IMG/VR virus record: IMGVR_UViG_3300027861_000001
Span: 62,001 to 126,000 of that record
Reading direction: 5' to 3' (one strand)
Source: a virus
Length of the DNA: 64,000 nt
Every line of letters begins with the position of its first letter. The stretch's first letter is position 1. Below, piece by piece: positions 7,161-13,288 of this stretch. Below the pieces are notes generated by a model. That model worked only from the letters and a program-made list of their open reading frames with translations, searched no databases and had not been told where the DNA came from. Made by a program: the position numbers and the translations under genes.

Positions 7161-7457
7161 TTACAAATTATACTTCTCCAAAAATTCAATAAGCTTTGGT
7201 ACATCTTCGTCTCTTAAAATAAAGTCTCCTACTTGTCCATCACGCCCGCGCAGTGCACTCCAAGCTTGTTTTATCCTCCACTTTAAGTCTGCCTTACCAG
7301 CTAAATACATATTAAAATAAATGTGTGACCTTTCTCTACCGTCTCGTTCTTTACCATCGTATATCTCTACTTCTACATCCATTGAATGTTCTTGTGCCAT
7401 ACAATCACAAGGGAACCTCACAACGTCATAATCATTACTACAGTAAATTTGTTCCAT
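7161..7457 (-). CDS. Hypothetical protein, 98 aa
   Basis: Starts with a Cys/acidic strand (VVRFPCDCMAQEHSMDVEVE) followed by beta strands and a C-terminal helix ending EFLEKYNL. The arrangement resembles small phage proteins of the kind found beside replication accessory genes (beta sheet plus HLWKRIKQAWxxLRG-type helix; here RIKQAWSALRG), but I cannot assign a family. ATG 7457 follows AAAGGAGAAAG. Confidence 0.65.
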   Translation of the reverse strand: MEQIYCSNDYDVVRFPCDCMAQEHSMDVEVEIYDGKERDGRERSHIYFNMYLAGKADLKWRIKQAWSALRGRDGQVGDFILRDEDVPKLIEFLEKYNL

Positions 7458-7486
7458 CTTTCTCCTTTATGTATTTCTTTAACAAA

Positions 7487-7591
7487 TCAAGTTACAGCGT
7501 ACTCCACAAGAATGCGTATTTCATCGGTTGTAAACTCACAACCTAGTGTACAAGTGTTATCTTCATTCTCTATTATTTCATTTATTTCCAC
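7487..7591 (-). CDS. Mini-protein with GTG start, 34 aa
   Basis: GTG at 7591 is preceded by AAAAGGAGTAGTTACA, a good ribosome site, and the frame runs 34 codons: an acidic start (EINEIIENED), then CTLGCEF and a short helix. The two cysteines four apart resemble half of a zinc site. Evidence is the ribosome site and the fit between neighbouring genes. Function unknown. Confidence 0.45.
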   Translation of the reverse strand: MEINEIIENEDNTCTLGCEFTTDEIRILVEYAVT

Positions 7592-7618
7592 TGTAACTAC
7601 TCCTTTTACTTAATATGA

Positions 7619-7846
7619 CTAAACATAATCCCACGATTTAGTCCAACACTCAAATCTTTCTTTACAAAAGTTACATTTCCTATCGTCTACTAACCTTCTT
7701 CTACACTGCCTAAAGTAAGCATCATTACCAAAAATTTGTGCTTTCATTTCTTCCCACATTTCTAATGTGAGTGCATCATCTGTTGGGCCTAGCTTTTCCC
7801 CATACACCTTTTCAAAGATTTCTTTGGTTACTACTTCTCTATCCAT
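7619..7846 (-). CDS. Small tagged protein downstream of tRNA-Cys
   Basis: A 75-residue helical protein. Its C-terminal part CNFCKERFECWTKSWDYV contains the shared tag, with an extra Cys 13 residues earlier that could be the fourth metal ligand. ATG 7846 begins 13 nt after the 3' end of tRNA-Cys with AAGGATTGATGA as the only possible ribosome site. The N-terminal 45 residues have no resemblance to the other tagged proteins. Function unknown. Confidence 0.75.
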   Translation of the reverse strand: MDREVVTKEIFEKVYGEKLGPTDDALTLEMWEEMKAQIFGNDAYFRQCRRRLVDDRKCNFCKERFECWTKSWDYV

Positions 7847-7859
7847 TCATCAATCCTTG

Positions 7860-7930
7860 AGGTAGTGGAGAGAATCGAACTCCCTTGCCTTGGGTTGCAA
7901 CCAAGTACCTAGCCAGTCGGACACACTACC
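7860..7930 (-). tRNA. tRNA-Cys(GCA)
   Basis: Acceptor GGTAGTG/CACTACC pairs perfectly, U73 typical of Cys. Anticodon stem CTTGG/CCAAG with loop TTGCAAC gives GCA. Its first G is also the last base of the TAG stop of the upstream ORF (1-nt overlap). Confidence 0.95.
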
Positions 7931-8343
7931 TAATCCCACAAATGTTGGTAATACTTACCAAACAGCTCTACTCCGGTTTGAATTCTAAGTTCAACAGCTT
8001 TTAAACCTTCACTATCTACGTCTATGCCTGTAGACACTAATCTATTCCCTTCTGTTACCATATCACCAACAACTGTGTAAAACTCATCCTCCCAATCTCT
8101 ATCTCTGATGTGGTTGAAGCACCAAATCATTTCATTCAAGGCTTCTATCCAACCTTCAAAAGTTCCAAAATCGCTAGGATACCCATGTGTTGTATCTCTT
8201 AACTGCTCCAACATAGGAACTATTATTTCAGCCAAAGTAGCGTCCATGCTCCATGTGTCTTCTGGACTCAGCTCTACTACTATGTCTCTTACACCACCTT
8301 CGTCTGGATACTCTCCCATTTCTACTTTCATTTTATTTTCCAC
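7930..8343 (-). CDS. Hypothetical helical protein, 137 aa
   Basis: Predicted to be mostly helical, with several Trp and acidic residues. The phrase LSPEDTWSMDATLAEIIVPMLEQLRDTTHGYP resembles uncharacterised phage proteins with a conserved Asp/His/Pro segment; I know no function for them. It overlaps the start of the YopX-like gene's stop by 11 nt. The TAG stop shares one base with tRNA-Cys. Confidence 0.7.
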   Translation of the reverse strand: MENKMKVEMGEYPDEGGVRDIVVELSPEDTWSMDATLAEIIVPMLEQLRDTTHGYPSDFGTFEGWIEALNEMIWCFNHIRDRDWEDEFYTVVGDMVTEGNRLVSTGIDVDSEGLKAVELRIQTGVELFGKYYQHLWD

Positions 8344-8695
8344 CTATCATTTCAGGATTTTCACAAACATTACCGATTATTGTGATAGCAAACCCAGCTC
8401 TAATACTGTCAGAAACCCACGCTAGGTTAAATCCACAACTTTCATCCCACCATTTGACAACGTGTTCATACTTATAACCTTCTCTTTGTAATATGTCACC
8501 GTTGTATATTTCTACTCCATTTCTATCTTTAAGACCGGTGTACTCTCCAACTGTTTCAGGGTCTACGGGAACAGCACCCTTATAATGGTCATAAATGTAC
8601 GTTACAGGGCCTTCTTCTTCTGATGTTGTAAAATATCCACCATATACCCACTTACCTGTTTTTAGGCACTTACCCCTGAATTTAATTTCTTTCAT
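8333..8695 (-). CDS. YopX family protein
   Basis: A 120-residue protein. Start ATG 8695 follows AAAGGATAGAT; a longer reading would enter tRNA-Met. The N-terminus KEIKFRGKCLKTGKWVYGGY and the central VGEYTGLKDRNGVEIYNGDI are diagnostic of the YopX family, a beta-rich phage protein of unknown function that is common in Gram-positive phages and prophages. No enzymatic residue is known. It is coupled to the helical ORF downstream. Confidence 0.9.
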   Translation of the reverse strand: MKEIKFRGKCLKTGKWVYGGYFTTSEEEGPVTYIYDHYKGAVPVDPETVGEYTGLKDRNGVEIYNGDILQREGYKYEHVVKWWDESCGFNLAWVSDSIRAGFAITIIGNVCENPEMIGGK

Positions 8696-8707
8696 ATCTA
8701 TCCTTTG

Positions 8708-8780
8708 TGGACTCGGTACGACTCGAACGTACAACTTACTGCTTATGAGGCAGTTGCTCTAACCCTTGAACTACGAGTCC
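8708..8780 (-). tRNA. tRNA-Met(CAT), elongator type or Ile2
   Basis: Acceptor GGACTCG/CGAGTCC is perfect, A73. Anticodon stem ACTGC/GCAGT with loop CTCATAA gives CAT. It lacks initiator features (1-72 pairs; no GGG/CCC in the anticodon stem). Whether C34 becomes lysidine (Ile, AUA) cannot be told. Positions 8-10 (TAG) are the stop of the DUF2283 gene. Confidence 0.93.
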
Positions 8781-8938
8781 TTAATTTCTGAAACATTAAG
8801 TAATTCTATTCCGACTATACCACCGTCTTCATCAATATCTATTATAATGTCTTCAGTTATCTCTGTAGTCCTAGCTATTTCTTTGTCCGATACATAGACA
8901 TAAGCCGCTTCTGCTAATTTATCATATACTATTTTCAT
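8771..8938 (-). CDS. DUF2283 protein, stop inside tRNA-Met
   Basis: A 55-residue protein. The start MKIVYDK at 8938 overlaps the upstream stop (ATGA). The pattern of an N-terminal YD, AAYVYVSD, TTEITEDIIIDIDEDGGIVGIELL matches DUF2283, a small beta-alpha-beta family of unknown role seen in bacteria, archaea and phages. The last codons GAC TCG TAG coincide with the first ten bases of tRNA-Met, so stop and tRNA positions 8-10 are the same bases. Confidence 0.85.
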   Translation of the reverse strand: MKIVYDKLAEAAYVYVSDKEIARTTEITEDIIIDIDEDGGIVGIELLNVSEIKDS

Positions 8939-9165
8939 TCTTTTGTCCAACATTTGAATCTAAGTTCACATTTACTACATTTGGTTTCATCTCGTTCTTT
9001 GTATTTACTACAATAAAAAGGACAACGAGACTGATTAGTGGAATAAATGTTTTTATCTAGCTCATAACAATACCCCAACCAGCGTGATATATACGACGAA
9101 ATTTTTCTAGGTGCTGGGTCTAGTTTTCTACAATCACCACATTGATTCCATATTTTTTCAACCAT
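8935..9165 (-). CDS. Small Cys-rich protein with terminal tag, directly after tRNA-Lys
   Basis: A 76-residue protein. An N-terminal CGDCRKLDPAPRK and later CPFYC suggest a zinc knuckle, and it ends with CSKCELRFKCWTKE. ATG 9165 starts one nucleotide after the discriminator of tRNA-Lys (A-C-ATG), and no purine-rich ribosome site is visible in the tRNA acceptor strand. Its stop overlaps the DUF2283 start. Function unknown. Confidence 0.75.
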   Translation of the reverse strand: MVEKIWNQCGDCRKLDPAPRKISSYISRWLGYCYELDKNIYSTNQSRCPFYCSKYKERDETKCSKCELRFKCWTKE

Positions 9166-9166
9166 G

Positions 9167-9240
9167 TAGACGTAGAGAGACTCGAACTCCCAACTCCCAG
9201 TTTAAAAGACTGGTACTCTACCCAGTTGAGTTATACGTCC
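9167..9240 (-). tRNA. tRNA-Lys(TTT)
   Basis: Acceptor GGACGTA/TACGTCT pairs with a terminal G-T wobble, A73. Anticodon stem CCAGT/ACTGG with loop CTTTTAA gives TTT. CCA not encoded; the 3' end is followed by CATGG, the start of a tagged ORF. Confidence 0.96.
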
Positions 9241-9249
9241 TTAATTTCT

Positions 9250-9405
9250 TTATTTAGTCCAGCATTTGAATCTTTTTATACAAGTATCGCAACCATTAAG
9301 ATTACTGTCAAGAATTGTACGACAAATACTTATAAAGCGGTCATCCATTTCTGCTTTTTGTTTATAATACAAAGCTAAATACTGAAGTTTTTCTTCTTTA
9401 GTCAT
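9250..9405 (-). CDS. Mini-protein with terminal tag, downstream of tRNA-Leu(TAG)
   Basis: A 51-residue protein. A charged helix (TKEEKLQYLALYYKQKAEMDDRF) leads to a single Cys and then the terminal CDTCIKRFKCWTK. It starts 11 nt after tRNA-Leu(TAG), with GAGGAACAAA as ribosome site, and ends 9 nt before tRNA-Lys. It is a minimal version of the tagged proteins: one helix plus the tag. Function unknown. Confidence 0.7.
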   Translation of the reverse strand: MTKEEKLQYLALYYKQKAEMDDRFISICRTILDSNLNGCDTCIKRFKCWTK

Positions 9406-9416
9406 TTTGTTCCTCG

Positions 9417-9490
9417 TACTAGCGGGAAGAGTCGAACTTCCAACACCTTGCTTCTAAGGCAAGTGCCTCTACCAATTGGGCTACGCTAGC
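9417..9490 (-). tRNA. tRNA-Leu(TAG) with short variable loop
   Basis: Acceptor GCTAGCG/CGCTAGT pairs with one wobble, A73. Anticodon stem CTTGC/GCAAG with loop CTTAGAA gives TAG (reads CUA). D arm is leucine-type (GCC/GGC around CAATTGGTAGA) but the variable loop is GTGTT only. Positions 8-10 (TAG) are the stop of the NADAR gene. Confidence 0.92.
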
Positions 9491-9948
9491 TCGCTTCTTA
9501 CCTTCATTAAAATTCTACCTAGTTTATTCTTTCCTTTTCCTTTACGCCTTACACGTTTTTCTCCAATGTATACGTAGCGAGGTGGAGGAGATACACCCCA
9601 AAACGTGTCTTTCCACCAGTTCCCTTCGTATAACCTTGCGTTACCTGTTTCCAGTAACCTTTCCTTTAAATAGGAATGATTAGTAAACTTTTGAGTAACT
9701 AAATCAGACATAACCAATAACTTAATTTCTTCCCAATCTGATCTTAACAAAACAGTTTTACCAACCTTCTTTGCTTTAGAAGCAGACTCGCAATTAAGTA
9801 TCTTTTCTCTTTCTTCCAAATCCAAAGTTTTGGCTGCTTGGTATGCATGTTCTACTGATGGATAGTTTACTCCATCTAACGTAACAACTGTTGACCAAAA
9901 ATTAGATAAAAATCTATGTTTTCCTACAAACTCTGTGATATCTTCCAT
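9481..9948 (-). CDS. NADAR domain protein (YbiA-like N-glycosidase), stop inside tRNA-Leu
   Basis: A 155-residue protein. FLSNFW (about 13-18), YPSVEHAYQAAK (29-40), the central Lys-rich helix and NWWKDTFWGV near 109-118 are the conserved blocks of NADAR/YbiA (DUF1768). The family includes a glycosidase acting on damaged riboflavin intermediates and enzymes that remove ADP-ribose from guanine in nucleic acids, reversing DarT-type modification. A counter-defence role is therefore plausible here but is inference. The stop TAG is at positions 8-10 of tRNA-Leu(TAG). Confidence 0.9.
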   Translation of the reverse strand: MEDITEFVGKHRFLSNFWSTVVTLDGVNYPSVEHAYQAAKTLDLEEREKILNCESASKAKKVGKTVLLRSDWEEIKLLVMSDLVTQKFTNHSYLKERLLETGNARLYEGNWWKDTFWGVSPPPRYVYIGEKRVRRKGKGKNKLGRILMKVRSELA

Positions 9949-10158
9949 TTATAAAGTCTCTCCATTAACTAGTGGTAAATACTTGGCTGCATCTTCAATG
10001 TCTACTACTGGTCTGAGTAACACGTCAATTGTATAAGAATCAAACTTGAGTGAGTAACCTCTTACACATTTTTTATCGTGCCACATAACTCTGTGTATTT
10101 TAGCATCTACTTTAACTGGGTTATTATTTTTATCATATATACTATATACAGCTTGCAT
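9949..10158 (-). CDS. Hypothetical protein, 69 aa
   Basis: Start MQAVYSIYDK at 10158 follows AAAGGAGAATT. It is a beta-rich protein (VYSIYDKNNNPVKVDAKIHR, YSLKFDSYTIDVLL) without motifs, likely a small barrel. It begins soon after tRNA-Arg(TCG) and its stop abuts the NADAR start, so they form one unit. Function unknown. Confidence 0.65.
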   Translation of the reverse strand: MQAVYSIYDKNNNPVKVDAKIHRVMWHDKKCVRGYSLKFDSYTIDVLLRPVVDIEDAAKYLPLVNGETL

Positions 10159-10176
10159 AATTCTCCTTTCTTTCTG

Positions 10177-10251
10177 CATCCTCGGAGAGACTCGAACTCT
10201 CAGCCTTTGGTTTCGAAGACCACTGCTCTAAATCCATTGAGCTACGAGGAT
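10177..10251 (-). tRNA. tRNA-Arg(TCG)
   Basis: Acceptor ATCCTCG/CGAGGAT is perfect, G73. The anticodon arm TGGT/ACCA with loop CTTCGAA gives TCG (reads CGA and other CGN by wobble). One G-A mismatch at 27-43. CCA not encoded. Confidence 0.93.
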
Positions 10252-10259
10252 TCCTATGT

Positions 10260-10418
10260 CTATTTTCTACGTACTTGTTTACTGCTATGTGGTTTTTGTG
10301 AACCTTTACCGTGACTGTAGGAACGTCCAGCTTTATTCTTTCTTGCCATCCAAGCACTACGAGAACGAACTTCGCTTCCATTTTTACAGTAAGGACAACC
10401 ACATTTCGTGTTGAACAT
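10260..10418 (-). CDS. Basic mini-protein with CxxC start, 52 aa
   Basis: ATG 10418 is preceded by AGGAGGTGACAC, an ideal ribosome site. The protein begins MFNTKCGCPYCKNGSE and continues with a Ser/Lys/Arg-rich, disordered tail. It may bind RNA or ribosomes; that is inference from charge. A longer overlapping reading in another frame lacks a ribosome site and crosses tRNA-Arg, so I reject it. Confidence 0.65.
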   Translation of the reverse strand: MFNTKCGCPYCKNGSEVRSRSAWMARKNKAGRSYSHGKGSQKPHSSKQVRRK

Positions 10419-10428
10419 GTGTCACCTC

Positions 10429-10443
10429 CTAGTGCGCCATCAT
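10429..10443 (-). promoter_or_regulatory. Four-codon mini-ORF between two perfect ribosome sites
   Basis: TTTAGGAGGTGGAAC precedes ATG ATG GCG CAC TAG. The TAG is itself the start of the next Shine-Dalgarno (TAGGAGGTGAC) for the 52-residue ORF. It could be a leader that positions re-initiating ribosomes or a remnant of a lost gene. Confidence 0.35.
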
Positions 10444-10473
10444 GTTCCACCTCCTAAAAATTTAATATCCACT

Positions 10474-10551
10474 TTACCTTCTCCTAAAGAACCAATATAG
10501 GAACCCTAGTAGTGAGAGTAGTAAAGCACCAATTCCAATTACTTTTTTCAT
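10474..10551 (-). CDS. Single-TM mini-protein, 25 aa
   Basis: The sequence is one hydrophobic helix (VIGIGALLLSLLGFLYWFF) flanked by KK and a C-terminal RRR. ATG 10551 is one base after the upstream stop (TAAAATG). It looks like a small membrane peptide. A holin-like or membrane-stress effect is possible but unsupported. Confidence 0.5.
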   Translation of the reverse strand: MKKVIGIGALLLSLLGFLYWFFRRR

Positions 10552-10552
10552 T

Positions 10553-10714
10553 TTACATATCTTCAACTTGTTCTACTCTCCATGAGTTACCACACTCAGG
10601 ACAGATAACTTGGTCAGACGCTAACAATAATAAAGCACACTGGTGAAGACAATCATGATGATTATAGTCCTCAATACAATCATGAAATTCACCGCACCGA
10701 CATTTTTCTTCCAT
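10553..10714 (-). CDS. Cys/His-rich mini-protein, 53 aa
   Basis: The N-terminal CRCGEFHDC and HHDCLHQC segments and a C-terminal CPECGNSW provide enough Cys/His for two metal sites. ATG 10714 directly follows the stop of the kinase-like gene (1-nt gap), so it is coupled to it. Not part of the CWT-tag family. Function unknown. Confidence 0.6.
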   Translation of the reverse strand: MEEKCRCGEFHDCIEDYNHHDCLHQCALLLLASDQVICPECGNSWRVEQVEDM

Positions 10715-10715
10715 C

Positions 10716-11429
10716 TTAACTCCCCCATCGACTTTGAGACTCCACCAAAATTCTTCCTTCTATGATAAAATCTTCCAAGTCATTTTCCACTAACCATTCC
10801 TTAATCCGAAGCATTCTTTGTTTTCTGTCAGTTTCTTCAACAAGAATAGCATCCCCCGAATCAACGTGTTTCTTTCCAAGTGCCAAGAACTCGTCCCTAA
10901 CTGTGCTTAAATAGTTAAAGTTCATCTCACACCACTTAGCTTTCTCCCCTTTGTCCCATCTCTCTTTTATTCTCTCGATATTCCAATCAAGTGGTGGTAA
11001 AAGAATGACAAACTTCTTTGGTTGTGGAGTATTTGATTTCTTATAAAGGTCTTTTGTCATCTTTACGATATTCTTATACTCTTTCTTTGATAACCAACCT
11101 AACTTTTCAAACGCTGACATATAAACAAGGTCATCAAAGCAACATCTGTCTCCAATAACGACAGAACTATCCGATTGAGTTTGAACGTATGCTAGATTTT
11201 CTCTATGTTCAACGCAATGAAGACCCATTCTCCATACCTGCCTAGTTACTTCATCATCTATGCTTTCCATATGAGCAATTTGCTCATTTACTTTGTGTGG
11301 GTCATATGCTTTCAAATCCTCAATTAGTGTAGACTTCCCAACACCATGAGGGCCACACAAATACAAAACCCTGTTGTTATCTTCAGTATTAAATATGTAC
11401 GGGTCTGGTGGAAACATTACCGGTGTCAT
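10716..11429 (-). CDS. P-loop nucleoside/nucleotide kinase-like protein
   Basis: A 237-residue protein. Walker A GPHGVGKST at 26-34, a GDRCCFDD segment (DR-type motif of deoxynucleoside/thymidylate kinases), and an Arg-rich lid region (NIERIKERWDKGEKAKW) point to the NMP-kinase fold. Substrate cannot be deduced; AAA_28-type or RNA 5'-kinase relatives are alternatives. The ATG overlaps the upstream stop (ATGA). Confidence 0.75.
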   Translation of the reverse strand: MTPVMFPPDPYIFNTEDNNRVLYLCGPHGVGKSTLIEDLKAYDPHKVNEQIAHMESIDDEVTRQVWRMGLHCVEHRENLAYVQTQSDSSVVIGDRCCFDDLVYMSAFEKLGWLSKKEYKNIVKMTKDLYKKSNTPQPKKFVILLPPLDWNIERIKERWDKGEKAKWCEMNFNYLSTVRDEFLALGKKHVDSGDAILVEETDRKQRMLRIKEWLVENDLEDFIIEGRILVESQSRWGS

Positions 11430-11746
11430 ATGAACTTCCTCACTTTGTTAAAGTTTATTTGCACTTTCTTGTTTCGGCTTGTATCCTCCCTGATACTCAC
11501 CTTAATAGTTGGTGTTAAGTAATTCGCAACTATTTCTGCACTTAAGTTATTACCGTTTTTCAAATTTAAATCTTTGAGATTTATAACCAGTGCTTCATCG
11601 CTAGTAAAACATTCGTAACGATGAGTACAATCGCTACAAACTTCTTCAGCATTTTTAGCTCCATGACAGTAAAATTCTTTTCTCCAGTTGTCAGTACGAC
11701 TAGTGTCTTTTACGAGGATTGTTTTCAATTTCTCCCTTCCTTTCAT
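11426..11746 (-). CDS. Tagged protein with internal CxxCxxRYxCFT
   Basis: A 106-residue protein. The tag CSDCTHRYECFT is near residues 37-48, not terminal; a hydrophobic/beta C-terminal domain follows (LSAEIVANYLTPTIKVSI). It overlaps the preceding tagged gene by 47 nt, so two tagged proteins are translated from interleaved frames. Internal placement shows the tag is a mobile domain rather than a fixed terminus. Function unknown. Confidence 0.7.
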   Translation of the reverse strand: MKGREKLKTILVKDTSRTDNWRKEFYCHGAKNAEEVCSDCTHRYECFTSDEALVINLKDLNLKNGNNLSAEIVANYLTPTIKVSIREDTSRNKKVQINFNKVRKFI

Positions 11747-11984
11747 GACAATCTAATATTGTACCTGTATAACATGTAAAACGATTAGGACACACTTCAC
11801 AACTTTCTATTCTAAGTAAACTTTCAGAAGGATAAGTTAGAGTAGTGCGATATGAGTTTAAAGGATAAACATAATAATTGTTATAATTTTTTTCTCCGAT
11901 TATAAGCCCCATATCCCCAGCGTGTGAGCTTTGATACCCATGTGTATCTATAATCATTACTACATCATTCTTTTTTAATTCCAT
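11700..11984 (-). CDS. Small beta-barrel-like tagged protein after tRNA-Arg(TCT)
   Basis: A 94-residue protein. The N-terminal half (KKNDVVMIIDTHGYQSSHAG, DMGLIIGEKNYNNYYVYPL) looks like an SH3/KOW-type barrel. The tag CEVCPNRFTCYTG lies at about 62-74 and is followed by a charged tail. ATG 11984 lies 7 nt after the 3' end of tRNA-Arg(TCT). A KOW-like barrel could bind RNA or a ribosome/RNA polymerase partner; that is inference. Confidence 0.7.
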   Translation of the reverse strand: MELKKNDVVMIIDTHGYQSSHAGDMGLIIGEKNYNNYYVYPLNSYRTTLTYPSESLLRIESCEVCPNRFTCYTGTILDCHERKGEIENNPRKRH

Positions 11985-11991
11985 CTCTACG

Positions 11992-12067
11992 CGCCCCTGG
12001 AGGGACTCGAACCCCCGACGGTCTGCTTAGAAGGCAGATGCTCTGAATCCAACTGAGCTACAGGAGC
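11992..12067 (-). tRNA. tRNA-Arg(TCT)
   Basis: Acceptor GCTCCTG/CAGGGGC pairs with one wobble, G73. Anticodon stem TCTGC/GCAGA with loop CTTCTAA gives TCT (reads AGA). CCA not encoded. Confidence 0.96.
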
Positions 12068-12099
12068 ACAATGCAGACTAAGTGGGCAGAAAAGTTAAC

Positions 12100-12231
12100 T
12101 TAGCAGTTACCCTTTCCTCCACCTTTTCTAGGCCCAATTCCAGGGCCGCTTCTGTTTCCTCCTCCTCTTCCTCTTCCATCTCTCGGACCTCTTGAACCTT
12201 TCGTAGGCCCTGTTCCATCTCTTCCTGGCAT
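12100..12231 (-). CDS. DUF5320-like Gly-rich mini-protein, 43 aa
   Basis: The start MPGRDGTGPTKG at 12231 follows ACAGGAGGAACTAAG. The Gly/Pro/Arg repeats (GPRDGRGRGGG, GPGIGPRKGGGKGNC) match the DUF5320 pattern MPGxDxTGPxGxGPxTGRGxGxC found beside metal- and redox-linked genes in anaerobes. Function unknown. The presence in a phage suggests acquisition from such a host, but the repeat-rich sequence makes similarity easy to over-read. Confidence 0.65.
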   Translation of the reverse strand: MPGRDGTGPTKGSRGPRDGRGRGGGNRSGPGIGPRKGGGKGNC

Positions 12232-12293
12232 CTTAGTTCCTCCTGTAAAAAATAGATAATGGATAATTCCAATATCTTTCAACACAAATTAAT

Positions 12294-12503
12294 CTACACT
12301 TGGTTATTACTGTCTACTAACATTTGTATACAATATCTACATAAAACTAAGACAGGTAATTTATCATTTGTATAATTATAATATTTTATCGCGTGTACAT
12401 AACACACGTCTTTTCCGCACACCATGCAAATTTCTTTCCCTTCAAACTGATCATCCTCACAATCATCACAAATCACTTTTTCTTTTGTAATAAACTTCTT
12501 CAT
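12294..12503 (-). CDS. Cys-rich zinc protein, 69 aa
   Basis: Start MKKFITKEK at 12503 overlaps the stop of the upstream tagged gene (TAATG). Cysteine pairs CDDC, CMVCGKDVCYVH and CRYC can make two cross-braced zinc sites like a short B-box or treble clef. It resembles the 110-residue protein at 4437-4769. Function unknown. Confidence 0.65.
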   Translation of the reverse strand: MKKFITKEKVICDDCEDDQFEGKEICMVCGKDVCYVHAIKYYNYTNDKLPVLVLCRYCIQMLVDSNNQV

Positions 12504-12754
12504 TAAACCCCTGATGTTATGCACTTAAACCTGTGTTCGCAAAAACCGCATTTAGGATATGTACCAGCTGGTTGTTTGTATCTTTCTCTATGAATAACAC
12601 ACAAGATTCGCATCTTATTACGACAATTAGTACAATGCACTAATACTGCGTAACCGCTGGTATCTCTACAAAACCTATTTCTAGTAATTATGTTGCAATT
12701 TAAACATTGAAACAACGCACTATCATACGACCAATTAAATTCGTTATATTTCAT
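12503..12754 (-). CDS. Zinc-finger protein with terminal tag, after tRNA-Ser(GCT)
   Basis: An 83-residue protein. CLNCN and CTNCRNKMRILC give one zinc site, then a helix and the terminal CGFCEHRFKCITSGV (tag with Ile in place of Trp). ATG 12754 starts 11 nt beyond tRNA-Ser(GCT). It is coupled by TAATG to the Cys-rich ORF downstream. Function unknown. Confidence 0.72.
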   Translation of the reverse strand: MKYNEFNWSYDSALFQCLNCNIITRNRFCRDTSGYAVLVHCTNCRNKMRILCVIHRERYKQPAGTYPKCGFCEHRFKCITSGV

Positions 12755-12765
12755 TTAAACTTTTG

Positions 12766-12850
12766 CGGAAGCAACAGGATTCGAACCTGTGAGGCTTTTA
12801 CACCTAGTTAGTTAGCAACCAACCTCCTTAAACCACTCGGACATACTTCC
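12766..12850 (-). tRNA. tRNA-Ser(GCT)
   Basis: Acceptor GGAAGTA/TGCTTCC pairs, G73. Anticodon stem GTTGG/CTAAC with loop TTGCTAA gives GCT (reads AGC/AGU). A long variable arm is present (class II). Confidence 0.95.
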
Positions 12851-12854
12851 AATG

Positions 12855-12926
12855 TGGAGCAGGAGAGATTTGAACTCTCTTTTCCAGTGTGCAAGACTGG
12901 TGTTTTCCCAAGTAAACTACAACCCC
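12855..12926 (-). tRNA. tRNA-Ala(TGC)
   Basis: Acceptor GGGGTTG/CTGCTCC contains G3-U70, the alanine identity pair, and one T-T mismatch at 6-67. Anticodon stem CCAGT/ACTGG with loop CTTGCAC gives TGC (reads GCA). A73. The mismatch is tolerable. Confidence 0.92.
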
Positions 12927-12929
12927 TAA

Positions 12930-13277
12930 TTACACCTTTAACAAACTAAAAAACGGTATTATAATAGCGTTTGGTAAAGCTGCCTTCATATTATTTACTC
13001 CTGCTGGATTCATACTGTGCAAAAATATTGCTGGTGGTTGTTTGTTAGGATGTCGTTCCAACCACTTTGCTACTTCGTAACCTGACTTTTCATCTGATGG
13101 ACAAAACGCTTCACCACCAAGGTCATGATCTAACCATAAACTGTCCCACACTCCCTCGGTAAGTTTAAGGATACAATCATCCACCGTTTCCACACAAACT
13201 ATTTTTTCTTCGCTGAACTTTCTTTTAAAGTAAGTGTGCCTAGTTGTATCATCATCTAAAACAAGAATTCTTTCCAT
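12930..13277 (-). CDS. Cyclic-phosphate processing receiver domain protein
   Basis: A 115-residue protein. Start MERILVLDDDTTRH at 13277 has an AGAGGTAATC ribosome site. An N-terminal LDDD, a Lys/Arg-rich helix, WDSLWLDHDLGGEAF and a late FLHSMNP segment match the cpREC receiver-like family, predicted to process cyclic phosphates formed in RNA repair or ADP-ribose metabolism. It lacks the usual Thr/Lys of signalling receivers, so it is unlikely to be a response regulator. It lies between tRNA-Val and tRNA-Ala. Confidence 0.75.
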   Translation of the reverse strand: MERILVLDDDTTRHTYFKRKFSEEKIVCVETVDDCILKLTEGVWDSLWLDHDLGGEAFCPSDEKSGYEVAKWLERHPNKQPPAIFLHSMNPAGVNNMKAALPNAIIIPFFSLLKV

Positions 13278-13288
13278 GATTACCTCTG

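Noticed and set aside
6050-9490. Leu(TAA) and Leu(TAG) tRNAs as stop-codon suppressors
   Set aside because: The anticodons read UUA and CUA. Suppressors would need TTA, CTA or TCA anticodons.
10142-10450. 102-codon ORF covering tRNA-Arg
   Set aside because: It runs through tRNA-Arg(TCG) and out of frame with a 52-codon ORF that has a perfect ribosome site.
12078-12272. 64-codon Glu-rich ORF
   Set aside because: It is the frame-shifted reading of the DUF5320-like gene, which has the ribosome site and family pattern.
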